NCBI GenBank assembly: GCA_021777105.1 | Contig: JAIQZQ010000070.1 | Span: 1-64,000, forward strand | Direction of reading: 5' to 3' | Origin: Candidatus Anammoxibacter sp. | GTDB taxonomy: Bacteria > Planctomycetota > Brocadiia > Brocadiales > Anammoxibacteraceae | DNA length: 64,000 nucleotides | Part shown: positions 18,454 to 28,039 of the stretch, in pieces | How positions within the stretch are numbered: position 1 is the stretch's first letter | Layout: the number at the start of each line of letters is the position of its first letter | Notes under the pieces: generated by a model | Databases searched by the model: none | Told to the model about the DNA's origin: nothing | Seen by the model: the letters and a program-made list of their open reading frames with translations, nothing else | Program-made: the position numbers and the translations under genes

Positions 18454-21447
18454 ATGAAAGAGCAACAATTAATCAAAGACACGGACATCGCCATTATCGG
18501 CATGTCATGCCGCTTGCCCGGCGCGTCCAACACTGACGACTTCTGGAAAAATCTTAGAGACGGCGTTGAATCTATTTCGTTTTTCACTGATGAAGAGCTT
18601 ATGGAGTCGGGCATTGAGCCTGCGGCCTTTAAACAACCCAATTATGTTAAAGCAGGCGCTGTGTTGCCGAATATCGAATTATTCGACGCCCCATTTTTTG
18701 ATTTCAGTCCGAGAGAAGCGGAAATAACCGACCCACAGCACCGCCTCTTCCTGGAATGCGCGTGGGAAAGCCTTGAAAATGCCGGCTACGCCCTTCAGGA
18801 CAGCGAAAACGTTATCGGCGTTTTTGCAGGTTCCGGTCCAGCCGCTTACCTGCACAACAACCTTAGCCGAAATAGCAAAGCTTTAAAGGACGGTTTTACT
18901 TTAATGATCGGCAATGACAGAGATTTCTTGCCGACGCGGGTCTCTTATAAACTCAATTTAAGAGGGCTCAGCGTCAATGTGCAAACCGCCTGCTCCACCT
19001 CATTAGTGGCTGTTCATATGGCTTGCCAAAGTCTGCTTAACGGCGAATGCGATATAACTTTAGCCGGAGCCGCTTCAATCGCCGTTCCTCAGAAAACAGG
19101 TTATCAGTATGAAAAAGGAATGATCAATTCACCGGACGGACATTGCCGCGCTTTTGACGCTAAAGCGCAAGGCACCGTAGGCGGCAACGGCGTGGGTATT
19201 GTGGTATTAAAAAGATTGGAACAAGCCGTCGTTGACAACGACCACATTCACGCCCTTATAAAAGGATCGGCCATCAATAACGACGGCTTTTTAAAAATAG
19301 GCTATACAGCGCCCGGCGTTGAGGGGCAAACCGCCGTCATATCTGAAGCTCTGGCCGTATCCGATATTGAAGCGGAAACGATTAGCTACATAGAGACTCA
19401 CGGCACCGGCACCGAACTGGGCGATCCCATTGAAATTGCGGCATTGACTAAAGCGTTTCAAGAGACTACGGAAAAGAGAGGCTTTTGCGCTGTTGGTTCG
19501 CTAAAAACCAATATCGGACACACCAATGCCGTTGCCGGCGTCGCCGGCCTGATTAAAACAGCGCTGGCGCTTAAACATCAATTGTTGCCGCCCAGCCTGC
19601 ATTTTGAAAACCCTAATCCTCAAATTGATTTCGTCAATAGCCCTTTTTATGTTAACACGACTTTATCAGAGTGGAAAAGCAATGGAATGCCGCGCCGAGC
19701 CGGAGTAAGCTCATTCGGCATCGGCGGAACCAATGCGCATGTTATCCTTGAAGAGGCCCCGGCTCTGAAGCCTTCAGAGCCCTCTCGTTCGTGGCAATTG
19801 CTGACGCTTTCAGCCAAAACATTGTCGGCTCTGGATACGGCTACCGCTAACCTGGTAAAATATTTAACGCAACATCCCAACGTCAACCTGGCTGATGTCG
19901 CTTATACACTGCATTGCCGACGACGAAGCTTCAGACACCGGCGGATGCTGGTTTGCCAAACCGCGCTGGATGCTGCGGCTAAGCTTAACTCCCTTGATCC
20001 TGAATTCGTACTCACACATTTCCTGCCGGCTGAAAACATGGCGGAGGAACAAGAAGCGCTATCCTCATTGCCACGCCCTGACAACGGCCAATCAGAGCCG
20101 GAGATTATGTTAAATAGATTGGGAAGAGAGTGGTTAGTGGGAGGCGCAGTGGATTGGTCTGAACTTTATGCCGATGAGCGCCGGCTCTGCTTGCCGTTGC
20201 CCACATATCCATTTGAACGTCAACGCTATTGGATTGGCGCGTCCGGCAATCGCCAACCGGGCCGGGCGGAATCTTTGTCAATAAAATCTGAAAAAATAGA
20301 AACGGCAACTCTCCACTCCAGATCAAATATGCTAAAGAGTTATGTTGCGCCTTCCGGCCGGATTGAACAAACTATTGCCGATATTTGGTCAAACGCCCTT
20401 GGCATTAAACAGATCAGCGTACACGATGACTTTTTTGATTTAGGAGGCGACTCTTTAATAGCCGTTCAAGTGATAGCCAGGTTGAAAGAGACCTTGCGCA
20501 TAGATTTAGACGCCCATAGCCTCCTTAATAAATCAACAATTGCCGCTTTAGCTGAACTCATTGAGGATGAAGCCCAAAAAACTGCAACTCAGCCGGCGCA
20601 ACAAGCGCTTCCTTCATGTTTAGTCCCAATTCAGACCGGCAATACATTAGCGCCCCCTCTATTTTTAATGCATCCCGTGGGCGGGCATATATACTTTTAC
20701 CGGGATATGGTGGAACAACTGGGGGATGCTTACACTGTTTATGGGTTGCAGGCGCTGGGAGTGGATGGAAAAACCGAACCGCTTACACTGGTTGAAGAGA
20801 TGGCGGCTCATTATATAGAGGCGTTGCGTATCATTCAACCTGAAGGACCATACTTTTTAGGAGGCGCTTCATTTGGTGGCACATTGGCTTTTGAAATGGC
20901 GCAACAATTTAACGCCATGGGTCAACAAGTCGATTTGCTGGCGCTGATGGATACGCCGGGGCCGGGCCACATGCCGGTTGAATTTAATGATGACGCGGAA
21001 ATACTGGCTTATATGCTAAAACTCGGTTATGATATCACGGTTTCATTAGAAGAGTTGCGCCGGCTTGAGTTTGAGGAGCAGTTCGACTACTGTATTAAGC
21101 AAATAGCAATGAAAAACAAAGAGAATCCTGATATAGATTTAACCCACTTTCGCACAGTGCTTAAACTGTTTAAAACTAATTCTAAGGCCATGCGCGATTA
21201 TACGCCTGAAATATATCCGGGCAAAATCCATTTCTTCCGCGCAAAAGAGCGTGACGCCTTTCTTCCTCAAAATCCTGAACTCGCATGGATAGATTTAGCG
21301 CTTGAAGGCACTGAGACGCATGTAATACCCGGCAATCACATAACCATGACTACCCTGCCCAATGCGGGTATTTTAGCCCACCGGCTTAAAATCTGCCTTG
21401 ATCAAAACCAGGGCTTAGTAAATAACTTTACAAATGAGGAGTTTTAA
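18454..21447 (+). CDS. AT-less polyketide synthase module, KS-ACP-TE
   Basis: The ATG at 18454 follows AGGAG by six bases, giving 997 residues. The ketosynthase (about 10-435) has the nucleophile Cys180 in TACSTS and His316/His356 in HGTGT and KTNIGH. An acyltransferase should follow, but only its leading linker (LSAKTLSAL...) and its trailing linker (VDWSEL...LPTYPFERQRYW, about 560-600) remain, some 120 residues in all. An acyl carrier domain follows with Ser667 in LGGDSL, then a thioesterase with GGASFGG (Ser806) and a likely terminal His in PGNHITM. There is no KR, DH or ER. Extender loading must be in trans. The methyltransferase gene begins at the next base, so the two are an operon. 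Confidence 0.92.
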   Translation: MKEQQLIKDTDIAIIGMSCRLPGASNTDDFWKNLRDGVESISFFTDEELMESGIEPAAFKQPNYVKAGAVLPNIELFDAPFFDFSPREAEITDPQHRLFLECAWESLENAGYALQDSENVIGVFAGSGPAAYLHNNLSRNSKALKDGFTLMIGNDRDFLPTRVSYKLNLRGLSVNVQTACSTSLVAVHMACQSLLNGECDITLAGAASIAVPQKTGYQYEKGMINSPDGHCRAFDAKAQGTVGGNGVGIVVLKRLEQAVVDNDHIHALIKGSAINNDGFLKIGYTAPGVEGQTAVISEALAVSDIEAETISYIETHGTGTELGDPIEIAALTKAFQETTEKRGFCAVGSLKTNIGHTNAVAGVAGLIKTALALKHQLLPPSLHFENPNPQIDFVNSPFYVNTTLSEWKSNGMPRRAGVSSFGIGGTNAHVILEEAPALKPSEPSRSWQLLTLSAKTLSALDTATANLVKYLTQHPNVNLADVAYTLHCRRRSFRHRRMLVCQTALDAAAKLNSLDPEFVLTHFLPAENMAEEQEALSSLPRPDNGQSEPEIMLNRLGREWLVGGAVDWSELYADERRLCLPLPTYPFERQRYWIGASGNRQPGRAESLSIKSEKIETATLHSRSNMLKSYVAPSGRIEQTIADIWSNALGIKQISVHDDFFDLGGDSLIAVQVIARLKETLRIDLDAHSLLNKSTIAALAELIEDEAQKTATQPAQQALPSCLVPIQTGNTLAPPLFLMHPVGGHIYFYRDMVEQLGDAYTVYGLQALGVDGKTEPLTLVEEMAAHYIEALRIIQPEGPYFLGGASFGGTLAFEMAQQFNAMGQQVDLLALMDTPGPGHMPVEFNDDAEILAYMLKLGYDITVSLEELRRLEFEEQFDYCIKQIAMKNKENPDIDLTHFRTVLKLFKTNSKAMRDYTPEIYPGKIHFFRAKERDAFLPQNPELAWIDLALEGTETHVIPGNHITMTTLPNAGILAHRLKICLDQNQGLVNNFTNEEF

Positions 21448-22500
21448 ATGTCATCAAAGCAACCAAATGCAATCGAACTGACGGCTGCAACCGCAAACAA
21501 TCCCTTACTGCCTAAAAGAGTGCAAGAGGCATTTAGTGGATACCAGCTTACACAGGCTATTTATGTAGCCGCCAAACTAGGCATTGCCGATAACCTTTAT
21601 AAGAGCGCCAAGAGTTGCGAAGAACTTGCCGCCGGCATGGGAACAGACACAAATGCGTTGCGGCAGCTTTTGCAATTACTAAACACATTCGGCATTATTG
21701 CCAAAGATAGCGCCAACAAATTCAAATTAACCGACCTTGGTTCACTGCTGCGTTCCGACGCCCCAAATTCTATATTAGGAATAGTGCTGAGCACAAACGA
21801 GACGTACAAAGCATGGGGTAATCTGTTGTACAGCGTGCAAACCGGCAAAGCCGCATTTGACCAAACTTTCCAGATGAGCATGTACGAATACCTTTCAAAT
21901 AATGCCGAAGCCAATGCCAACTTTAATCAATGGATGGAAAAATCAACCAAGGATTGGCTGCTCCCGGCTTTGGAAACCTACAATTTTTCAAACTTCACCC
22001 ATTTTGTGGATGTCGGCGGCAGCACCGGCTCACTCACAGCCGCAATTCTTGCAAAACATCCCAATTTGAGAGCAACAATATTTGACCAGGCCCATGTTGT
22101 CGCCAATGCGGAAAATGCGCTGAAATCCGCGGGAGTAAGTGATCGCTGCCAAATCATCGACGGCGACTTCTTTGAATCAATACCGGCAAAAGGCGATCTA
22201 TATATTATCTCAAGAGTGTTGCTTAATTGGGATGATGACAACGCCCTTAAGATTCTCAGGAATTGTTGCGCAGCCATGGCCGGCTCAGCCAAATTGTTAA
22301 TAATGGATTTTGTCCTGCCGAACAAAGAGACAACAGCGTCTGAACTATTATCAAGCTTGCATTTACTGGTGCTCGGCGGCCGCCTCATGCGAACGGAAGA
22401 TGAATACTACGCCCTACTTTCCAAAGCCGGTTTCCAATCGCCAAAATTGATCCAAACAGAATGGGAAATCAGCTTCATAGAAGCCGTTCCAATCAGTTAA
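21448..22500 (+). CDS. SAM-dependent O-methyltransferase family 2-like protein
   Basis: The 350-residue protein has the N-terminal winged-helix dimerisation domain of this family (YQLTQAIYVAAKLGIADNL) and a SAM-binding motif VDVGGSTGSLTAAIL near residues 187-201, with the GDFF motif downstream. In plant and microbial members a His in a motif like LHDWDD acts as base; here the position reads RVLLNWDDD, so that His appears absent. It may therefore methylate by proximity or have changed activity, as known for some anthracycline-pathway relatives. Its start directly abuts the PKS stop, so translation is likely coupled and the substrate is probably the PKS product. Confidence 0.87.
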   Translation: MSSKQPNAIELTAATANNPLLPKRVQEAFSGYQLTQAIYVAAKLGIADNLYKSAKSCEELAAGMGTDTNALRQLLQLLNTFGIIAKDSANKFKLTDLGSLLRSDAPNSILGIVLSTNETYKAWGNLLYSVQTGKAAFDQTFQMSMYEYLSNNAEANANFNQWMEKSTKDWLLPALETYNFSNFTHFVDVGGSTGSLTAAILAKHPNLRATIFDQAHVVANAENALKSAGVSDRCQIIDGDFFESIPAKGDLYIISRVLLNWDDDNALKILRNCCAAMAGSAKLLIMDFVLPNKETTASELLSSLHLLVLGGRLMRTEDEYYALLSKAGFQSPKLIQTEWEISFIEAVPIS

Positions 22501-22610
22501 AATTTAGCTGTTTGCAATTATTATCGATGGTTTGGAGAAAAGCAAAAGCGAATTAACCACAAATCGGCGCTAATAAAAGAGCAAAAGCGAAAACAAGATT
22601 GAGGAATTTC

Positions 22611-22847
22611 ATGACGGAATTAAAAATAAAATTACCTGACAAGTTGTTCAGAAAGACATATGAAGTATCCCAAAAACAGAATATCCCAATAGACGAATTG
22701 ATTGCCGCTTCATTAGCGCAAAAATTATTTAAAATTATTCCTGATCCTTATCTTGAAGAGAGAGCAAAGCGGGCAACAGAAGCAGGTATTTCTGATTTTC
22801 TATCTCAAGCGCCCGACGTTACTCCAGAGGAATATGACAAACTCTAA
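22611..22847 (+). CDS. Small antitoxin-like protein, orphan
   Basis: From the ATG at 22611 the protein has 78 residues and begins MTELKIKLPDKLFRKTYEVS, a ribbon-helix-helix-like opening followed by a helical C terminus with YLEERAKRATEAG. Its size and layout parallel the antitoxin at 56625-56861 (MSSITVRLPDSLHQKIREVA). No PIN-type toxin gene adjoins it: the next 1.6 kb is repeats and remnants. It could be a solitary regulator or what remains of a toxin-antitoxin pair. Confidence 0.6.
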   Translation: MTELKIKLPDKLFRKTYEVSQKQNIPIDELIAASLAQKLFKIIPDPYLEERAKRATEAGISDFLSQAPDVTPEEYDKL

Positions 22848-22872
22848 ACATGAATATTACATGCCAACGTAA

Positions 22873-22925
22873 GATGAATATTACACCCTACTTTCCAAAG
22901 CCGGTTTTCAATCGAAAAATTGATA
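22873..22925 (+). pseudogene. 3'-end fossil of a second methyltransferase gene copy
   Basis: About 53 bases match 22399-22452 near the 3' end of the O-methyltransferase gene, with only a few substitutions and a small gap (shared core CCCTACTTTCCAAAGCCGG). It lies downstream of the antitoxin-like gene. A duplicated methyltransferase, mostly deleted, is the simplest explanation. Confidence 0.65.
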
Positions 22926-23058
22926 CTTTTTTTGCTTTTAATTTCGTGAATTTTCATGCCTTTTCGTGGGCACGCTTTTGTTTTTACGCATCTATCTGTG
23001 AAATCGCTTTTTTATCTACATTAATCTGTGTCACCGCTTTTAATGTTTTTGCTTTTAA

Positions 23059-23262
23059 TCCGTGAAAATCCGCGTCATCGGTGTCATCCGTGTTCCATTG
23101 CTCTTGTTTTTTTTTGAATGTTGGGTTTCGCTCTGCTCTACCCAACCTACGCGCTTTTTTATTGATGGGCACGGCAATCGCCTTTGCCCATCCTACAATT
23201 TGTGGTTTATTTTTTAATCCGTGAAAATCCGCGTTACCAATGTCATCCGCGTTCCATCGCTT
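23059..23262. repeat. Repeated ATCCGTGAAAATCCGCG motif
   Basis: ATCCGTGAAAATCCGCGT followed by a variable linker, GTCATCCG(T/C)GTTCCAT and CGCTTTT-like sequence occurs twice, about 158 bases apart. This kind of motif is a common dispersed intergenic repeat in several bacterial groups. Confidence 0.6.
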
Positions 23263-23323
23263 TTACCGATAACAGATAACTAATTACCAGTCACAATACT
23301 TTCTGCTTTTGCTTTTTAATTCC

Positions 23324-23760
23324 GGGTAGAAGCAGCGATTACTCGCCGCTCCCCCCACAGATCCGTACGTGAAGGACTTCACTCATACGGTTCCTCAATA
23401 GACAAACGCTCTACGCATTCATCTAACCAAACAGATTCCTCCGTTTGGCGCGTAACTTTGCTACTCGACTGAAAGCGCCAGCCACTTGCACAATCCATTA
23501 TAATTGCGTTGACATGGTTTATGACATCAGTGTGTCTACCATCTTTCCTTATAATAGAGCGTTACGCCCGGCTTCACCTTTCCTACAGTGGGTCGCTTGA
23601 GTCTCACTTCCCCACCTTACAGGGCTTGCACGTAAACGTCGCTACTAACCTGCCGGCTAAGCTTTAGTTAGACGGGATTTCTCTTTACGAGGCACCCGTT
23701 GGATTACAATATCAAATTTCATGAGTTTCTCTCTCAATCCCAATGATTTGGGTTTATCTT
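23324..23760 (-). mobile_element. Degenerate group II intron, 3' part (domains V and VI), no reverse transcriptase
   Basis: On the minus strand, 23393-23360 is a 34-nt hairpin of the domain V form: GAACCGTATG...ACGTACGGATC, against the canonical GAGCCGTA...TACGGTTC. It is followed by a domain VI-like stem (AGCGGCGA, loop GTAA, TCGCTGCT) and a TCTACCC end near 23324. The catalytic AGC triad reads AAC and its G-U pair is replaced by an A-A mismatch, so it should be inactive. Sequence up to about 23760 has intron-domain-I-like character but the 5' limit is a guess. No reverse-transcriptase gene is present. Confidence 0.6.
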
Positions 23761-24265
23761 GGCGCGACTGTGAAATCTGTGGTTGCTTTAATGCTTCTAT
23801 CAGTGAAATCGCTTTTAGCAAAAAAAACACCTAGTAACAATCCTTGCAATTATTATTATCATTAACAGCCAACATCATTAATATTAACAGCTTACGTAAA
23901 TAAGCAACATGTTATTAATTGATTTTTACAATTTGCCATCTTTTTCCCACGCCATTGTTAAGTTTACAATACATATATTATTTAATTTTTTTTGTAGACA
24001 ACAAGCGATTAAAGTGCTAAATTTTGTACGTTTATAGAAAACGATTAATTTAATACATCCAAAAACAGTTTAGATTTTCTTATTTAGCTATGAAGTTTTA
24101 TAGAATGCTTTGGAGTAAAACATTAAAAACAGGAAGCATGGTATTTTAAATTCTGGATTCAAGGTTTCCCTCTAAAGCTTTTCTCTTGATGAACAAGGAT
24201 CAGATTAAACTTAAAATAAGTTTTTTACGGAACGTTCAAAAATAAAAAACCTTGATAGTTATGAT

Positions 24266-24391
24266 ATGGGGGCAGATGACAATGGTGATGCCCCTGAAGA
24301 CTGCGAAGTTGAAATTAATATAGATATTGATGGATGTGAACGTCTGATAAAAAAGCTATATTCCCAGGATTGTTACCCTTCTAAAATATGA
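24266..24391 (+). CDS. Very short acidic ORF upstream of the CHAT gene
   Basis: ATG at 24266 opens a 41-residue frame beginning MGADDNGDAPEDCEVEINID and ending YPSKI, strongly acidic at first and then helical (CERLIKKLYS). The frame stays open upstream without a start, so this may be the tail of a degraded gene. There is no good ribosome-binding site. It is on the same strand as, and ~110 bases before, the CHAT gene. Confidence 0.3.
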   Translation: MGADDNGDAPEDCEVEINIDIDGCERLIKKLYSQDCYPSKI

Positions 24392-24504
24392 CACTGTTAT
24401 TCCAAAAAATCTTTTGTCAATAATACAGTAACTTATTCAAAGGGGACAAGCCCAGGGTCACCCATTAGAAGGCCCTTTCTTTGCAACAATTTTATAGGAT
24501 TACA

Positions 24505-27500
24505 ATGAAAACAAGAAGTCAAATATTATCCAATATTTGGTTGCAACCCATCATCCAACTTATTGAAAAACAAGATTATAGCGAAGCTTATTCTTTGGCT
24601 GAGTATTATCCCTCCACACCTGGGAGAAAAATTATGCAAACTTGCTCCCTTGTTGGAGACGGAGCGTTAAATGAAATTACCAAGAAATTAGATTTTGATA
24701 AATCAAAGTTAGGTAATATAGACGACTGTAAAGTTCTAGATGCTATTGATTTGTTTAATCAATTGGATATTTCTACACCTGTAAAAAGTAAAACCAATGA
24801 CTTTAACCCTTATTCACAACAATCTACATTAATCGATAACAGGGTTAATTTGCTTAATGAAGTAAATGCTATTTTAGAAACATCAATTCATGAAGCACGG
24901 GTAATTGCATATGATTTTGCTGCTATTTTTAGCAAAACTAAAATAAATTTACTTAATACAGCAAACAGTTTAATTGATAATTACCCTAGATCTAACTATC
25001 TGTATATAGCTTACTTATTAATTGAAACTCATTTAATAGAAAATTATAAGGATGTAGACAATATTAACAAAAGTTTTCTGCAATTGGCCACAAAAACGAT
25101 AAATGATAATAAAAAAATTGAATTTGCAAGAATATGTTTTGAAAGAATTTTAGAAATTAAAAATAATCCACAAAATTTATTAGATATAGCCGATGTTATT
25201 TTTGCGAAACCAGATTCCAAGATTAGTGACAATATTATAGATTACGGTAAAAGTAAAGTAGAAGAAGCGATAAACACGGTTAATGATAATATAGAAATTC
25301 TTTTAAATGGAGCTAAATGCTTGGCTTATAACGAGAAAACGTTTGCCGCTTCTTGTGATCTGTTTAGGCGGGCGCTACAGATAGACTATTCACGTAATCA
25401 TGAAGTTTGCGCTTTTTTATTGCCGTTTATTACAAGCAAACCGTACTTTATAAAAATAGTTGATTTTTTATGGAATCTTAATCCACAAAACGTAGAGATT
25501 TTGGTTAAACAATTAATTTATATTTACGAAAGTTCGCAAAATCATTCCTGTATTGAGAAAGTCCTTTGCCTTTTAAAAGGGTTTGATTATATTACAAAAG
25601 GGTATGCTAATGAATTTGCAAATTCAATTATAATGTGCGGTAGGCATCTATCTAATTTTGAATCGTATGCTAAAGATCTTTTAAAAACTAATTTATCTTC
25701 AAAGACTTTGATTAATATAGTTAATGCGTTATTTGATATCAAATCAAATAATTATATGAATATTATTAATGAATATTTGAATAAAGTATGTTTGCGCGAT
25801 ATTGATGCCAGCAATAAAATAGAGGCTATAAAATGTTTTATACAACTTGGAAAACTGGCAGATGATAACGGAAATACCGATTTATGTATAATGAGCTTAA
25901 AAAAAGCAGTAGAACTTATAACTGAATATTCAGAATTGCAACAATGTATTTTTCATAAAGACTGTTTCGAGTACTTAAACCTGTTTCGTAAATACAAATA
26001 TATTATAACCAACGCGCGTTGGTTTAATGAACTTAAAGATAAAAATATAATAAAGTTTTTGCTTAAAACAAACAGCGCGGATATGGAAACAGGTTTAGCC
26101 AAAATAGAGATAATGTTAAATATAAGCAATGATGAGTTAAATATATTTAGTGATGATCGCTATATTCCTAAAATAATAGATGATATCGAAGAGCCTGTCT
26201 ATTCAGAAAATAAAGAAGCGTGTGTGTCAATACGGAAAATTGTCCGCGATTTTGTGGAATTTTTTCAGGATATGACAATCAGCGAAGTTAAATATTTTTT
26301 AAATTTAGTTTTAAATGAAAGTATTGAACTAAGCCGCGATGAATGCATTTATATAACTTATAAGTTCGTAGAAGATGGAATCGAAGAACAAGTTCAAGAC
26401 CTTTGTGATAGATATATACCAAACTGGCTTTTCTCTTCCGGTGTAGCAACTTCTGATATTTGTAAAAGTAGCGGCAACTTTGAAATGCCGGCATCAGAGT
26501 GTGTGGAGGTTTCAGAATCTAACAAAAATTACAATGTAAGAGAAATTGAACGATATACAAAAATAGAATTTCCTGAATATTGTTCGTTGGAGAAGAAAGT
26601 CGATCTTAAAATACAGATAACAAAAGATGCCCCTGAGTTAACTCGTAAACTAGAAAAATTACGCTTTACGGTTGAAAAAACCTTAAAAGAAATTGAATTA
26701 TATGTTATTGTTACAGCCCCGGGCTTTGCGATGCATGAAAAAAGCAAACCTATGAAGATGTCCATTGATAATGATTCTGAAATTGTGGTTTTTCATATGT
26801 TTCCAATGGAAAGAGGAAAAAAAGTAATAGAGATAGAAATATTTTATAGGGCAAAAAGAATTGGATATGTCTTAGTTCCAACTTTAGTTTCGAGATTTAA
26901 TTCCGCGCATGATGAAGCGGCTGAAAGTGTACTTTTAGAAGAACCGGATATAAGCGCAGCATTTGAATCCCATAAAATGGAAATGTATGAAAGAAGAACA
27001 TTGCAGGTAAATTGGCTAAAAAATGAAAGAAAATTGTGTTACACTGTTTTTTCAGACGATCAAGGTAAACCGTTTGAATTAGTTCAGGATGCACCTGAAT
27101 TGCAAGAACAGATTGTTGACTATTTGCAGGAATTAAACGCTAATTTAACAGAGATTGTCACTTTAGGAAGTCCTGATGATGACGAATGGCAAGGTGTATG
27201 TATAACATTGCAGGGGGCAGGAAAACAACTTTTTAATTCACTGATTCCATCTGACTTAATAGAAATAACAAAGAATTGGACAAAAGGCTCTACCATTTCA
27301 ATATCAACAAATGAAGATTGGATACCATGGGAATTGATGTTTGACAATAACGATTTTTGGGGTTCTAAATTTATAATTTCTCGTTACCCTCGCATGAAAG
27401 ATGGGCGTGAGATGCCAAAAAATAATAGATATGTTAAGATGGGAGAGCGAACTGTGAATCGTATTGTTAACATTGTTGGGGGTGATTTGCCTAACACAGA

Positions 27501-28023
27501 GGCAGACAGGGCTAGAACTCTTTTTAAAGTAGAACCTATTAAAGAACAATCTATTGGAGCTATATTCAAAGAGTTTGAGAATGCTGATTTGGTGCATTTT
27601 ACATGCCATGGACATTTAGAACCTGCATGTCTTCAAGTTTCTAAAAATAAGATGCGTACACAAAATCTACTAATTACAACAGTGCAAGAGTTGCCAATTG
27701 ATCCAGGGTGTTTAATTTTTGCGAATGCTTGTTCCTCTAATGCGCCATTAATTTCATTTGGCAAATTTACTACTTTTGGGCTTGAATTTTATCTTAAAGG
27801 AGCAGGAATTTATATAGGAACTTTAGGCGCTGTGCCAATTAAATACGCAATAGAATTTGCTGAAAGCGTTTACAAAGAATTATTTAATGAGAATGATAAT
27901 ATAACTATAGGAGAAGCTATGGCTAAAGCTAAGGCAAACGCAGCAAATAAAAGGAACTTGTTTTGGCTTTTATATACAATTTATGGAGATCCTGATATGA
28001 CTTTTAAGATACAAAATAATTAA
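24505..28023 (+). CDS. Large CHAT-domain (caspase-like) peptidase
   Basis: From ATG 24505 (AGGAT just upstream) the protein has 1172 residues. The first ~650 are helix-rich with TPR/HEAT-like character and no obvious enzyme motif. A beta-rich middle (about 690-830) precedes the C-terminal CHAT peptidase. The catalytic dyad is visible: His1035 in HFTCHGH and Cys1076 in FANACSSN, with the family's terminal YGDPDMTF. CHAT peptidases are caspase-related and commonly act as effectors in bacterial conflict or programmed cell-death systems (for example the CHAT protease of gasdermin operons and Craspase). The small gene that follows after 16 bases is the likely partner. The long N terminus would be the sensor or substrate-recruiting part. 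Confidence 0.85.
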   Translation: MKTRSQILSNIWLQPIIQLIEKQDYSEAYSLAEYYPSTPGRKIMQTCSLVGDGALNEITKKLDFDKSKLGNIDDCKVLDAIDLFNQLDISTPVKSKTNDFNPYSQQSTLIDNRVNLLNEVNAILETSIHEARVIAYDFAAIFSKTKINLLNTANSLIDNYPRSNYLYIAYLLIETHLIENYKDVDNINKSFLQLATKTINDNKKIEFARICFERILEIKNNPQNLLDIADVIFAKPDSKISDNIIDYGKSKVEEAINTVNDNIEILLNGAKCLAYNEKTFAASCDLFRRALQIDYSRNHEVCAFLLPFITSKPYFIKIVDFLWNLNPQNVEILVKQLIYIYESSQNHSCIEKVLCLLKGFDYITKGYANEFANSIIMCGRHLSNFESYAKDLLKTNLSSKTLINIVNALFDIKSNNYMNIINEYLNKVCLRDIDASNKIEAIKCFIQLGKLADDNGNTDLCIMSLKKAVELITEYSELQQCIFHKDCFEYLNLFRKYKYIITNARWFNELKDKNIIKFLLKTNSADMETGLAKIEIMLNISNDELNIFSDDRYIPKIIDDIEEPVYSENKEACVSIRKIVRDFVEFFQDMTISEVKYFLNLVLNESIELSRDECIYITYKFVEDGIEEQVQDLCDRYIPNWLFSSGVATSDICKSSGNFEMPASECVEVSESNKNYNVREIERYTKIEFPEYCSLEKKVDLKIQITKDAPELTRKLEKLRFTVEKTLKEIELYVIVTAPGFAMHEKSKPMKMSIDNDSEIVVFHMFPMERGKKVIEIEIFYRAKRIGYVLVPTLVSRFNSAHDEAAESVLLEEPDISAAFESHKMEMYERRTLQVNWLKNERKLCYTVFSDDQGKPFELVQDAPELQEQIVDYLQELNANLTEIVTLGSPDDDEWQGVCITLQGAGKQLFNSLIPSDLIEITKNWTKGSTISISTNEDWIPWELMFDNNDFWGSKFIISRYPRMKDGREMPKNNRYVKMGERTVNRIVNIVGGDLPNTEADRARTLFKVEPIKEQSIGAIFKEFENADLVHFTCHGHLEPACLQVSKNKMRTQNLLITTVQELPIDPGCLIFANACSSNAPLISFGKFTTFGLEFYLKGAGIYIGTLGAVPIKYAIEFAESVYKELFNENDNITIGEAMAKAKANAANKRNLFWLLYTIYGDPDMTFKIQNN

Positions 28024-28039
28024 AAAGAAAGGAAAATTT

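Larger units (their letters stand above)
22926..24265. other. Gene-poor region with repeats and intron remnant
   Basis: The region contains two ATCCGTGAAAATCCGCG-type repeats (about 23059-23100 and 23216-23262), a decayed group II intron end (23324 to about 23760) and AT-rich DNA with no supported gene up to the small ORF at 24266. Confidence 0.5.

Noticed and set aside
23393..23460. Possible C-terminal peptide of an intron reverse transcriptase upstream of domain V (ending SIEEPYE)
   Set aside because: Only a short frame is visible, with no maturase or polymerase motifs, so I do not call a CDS.
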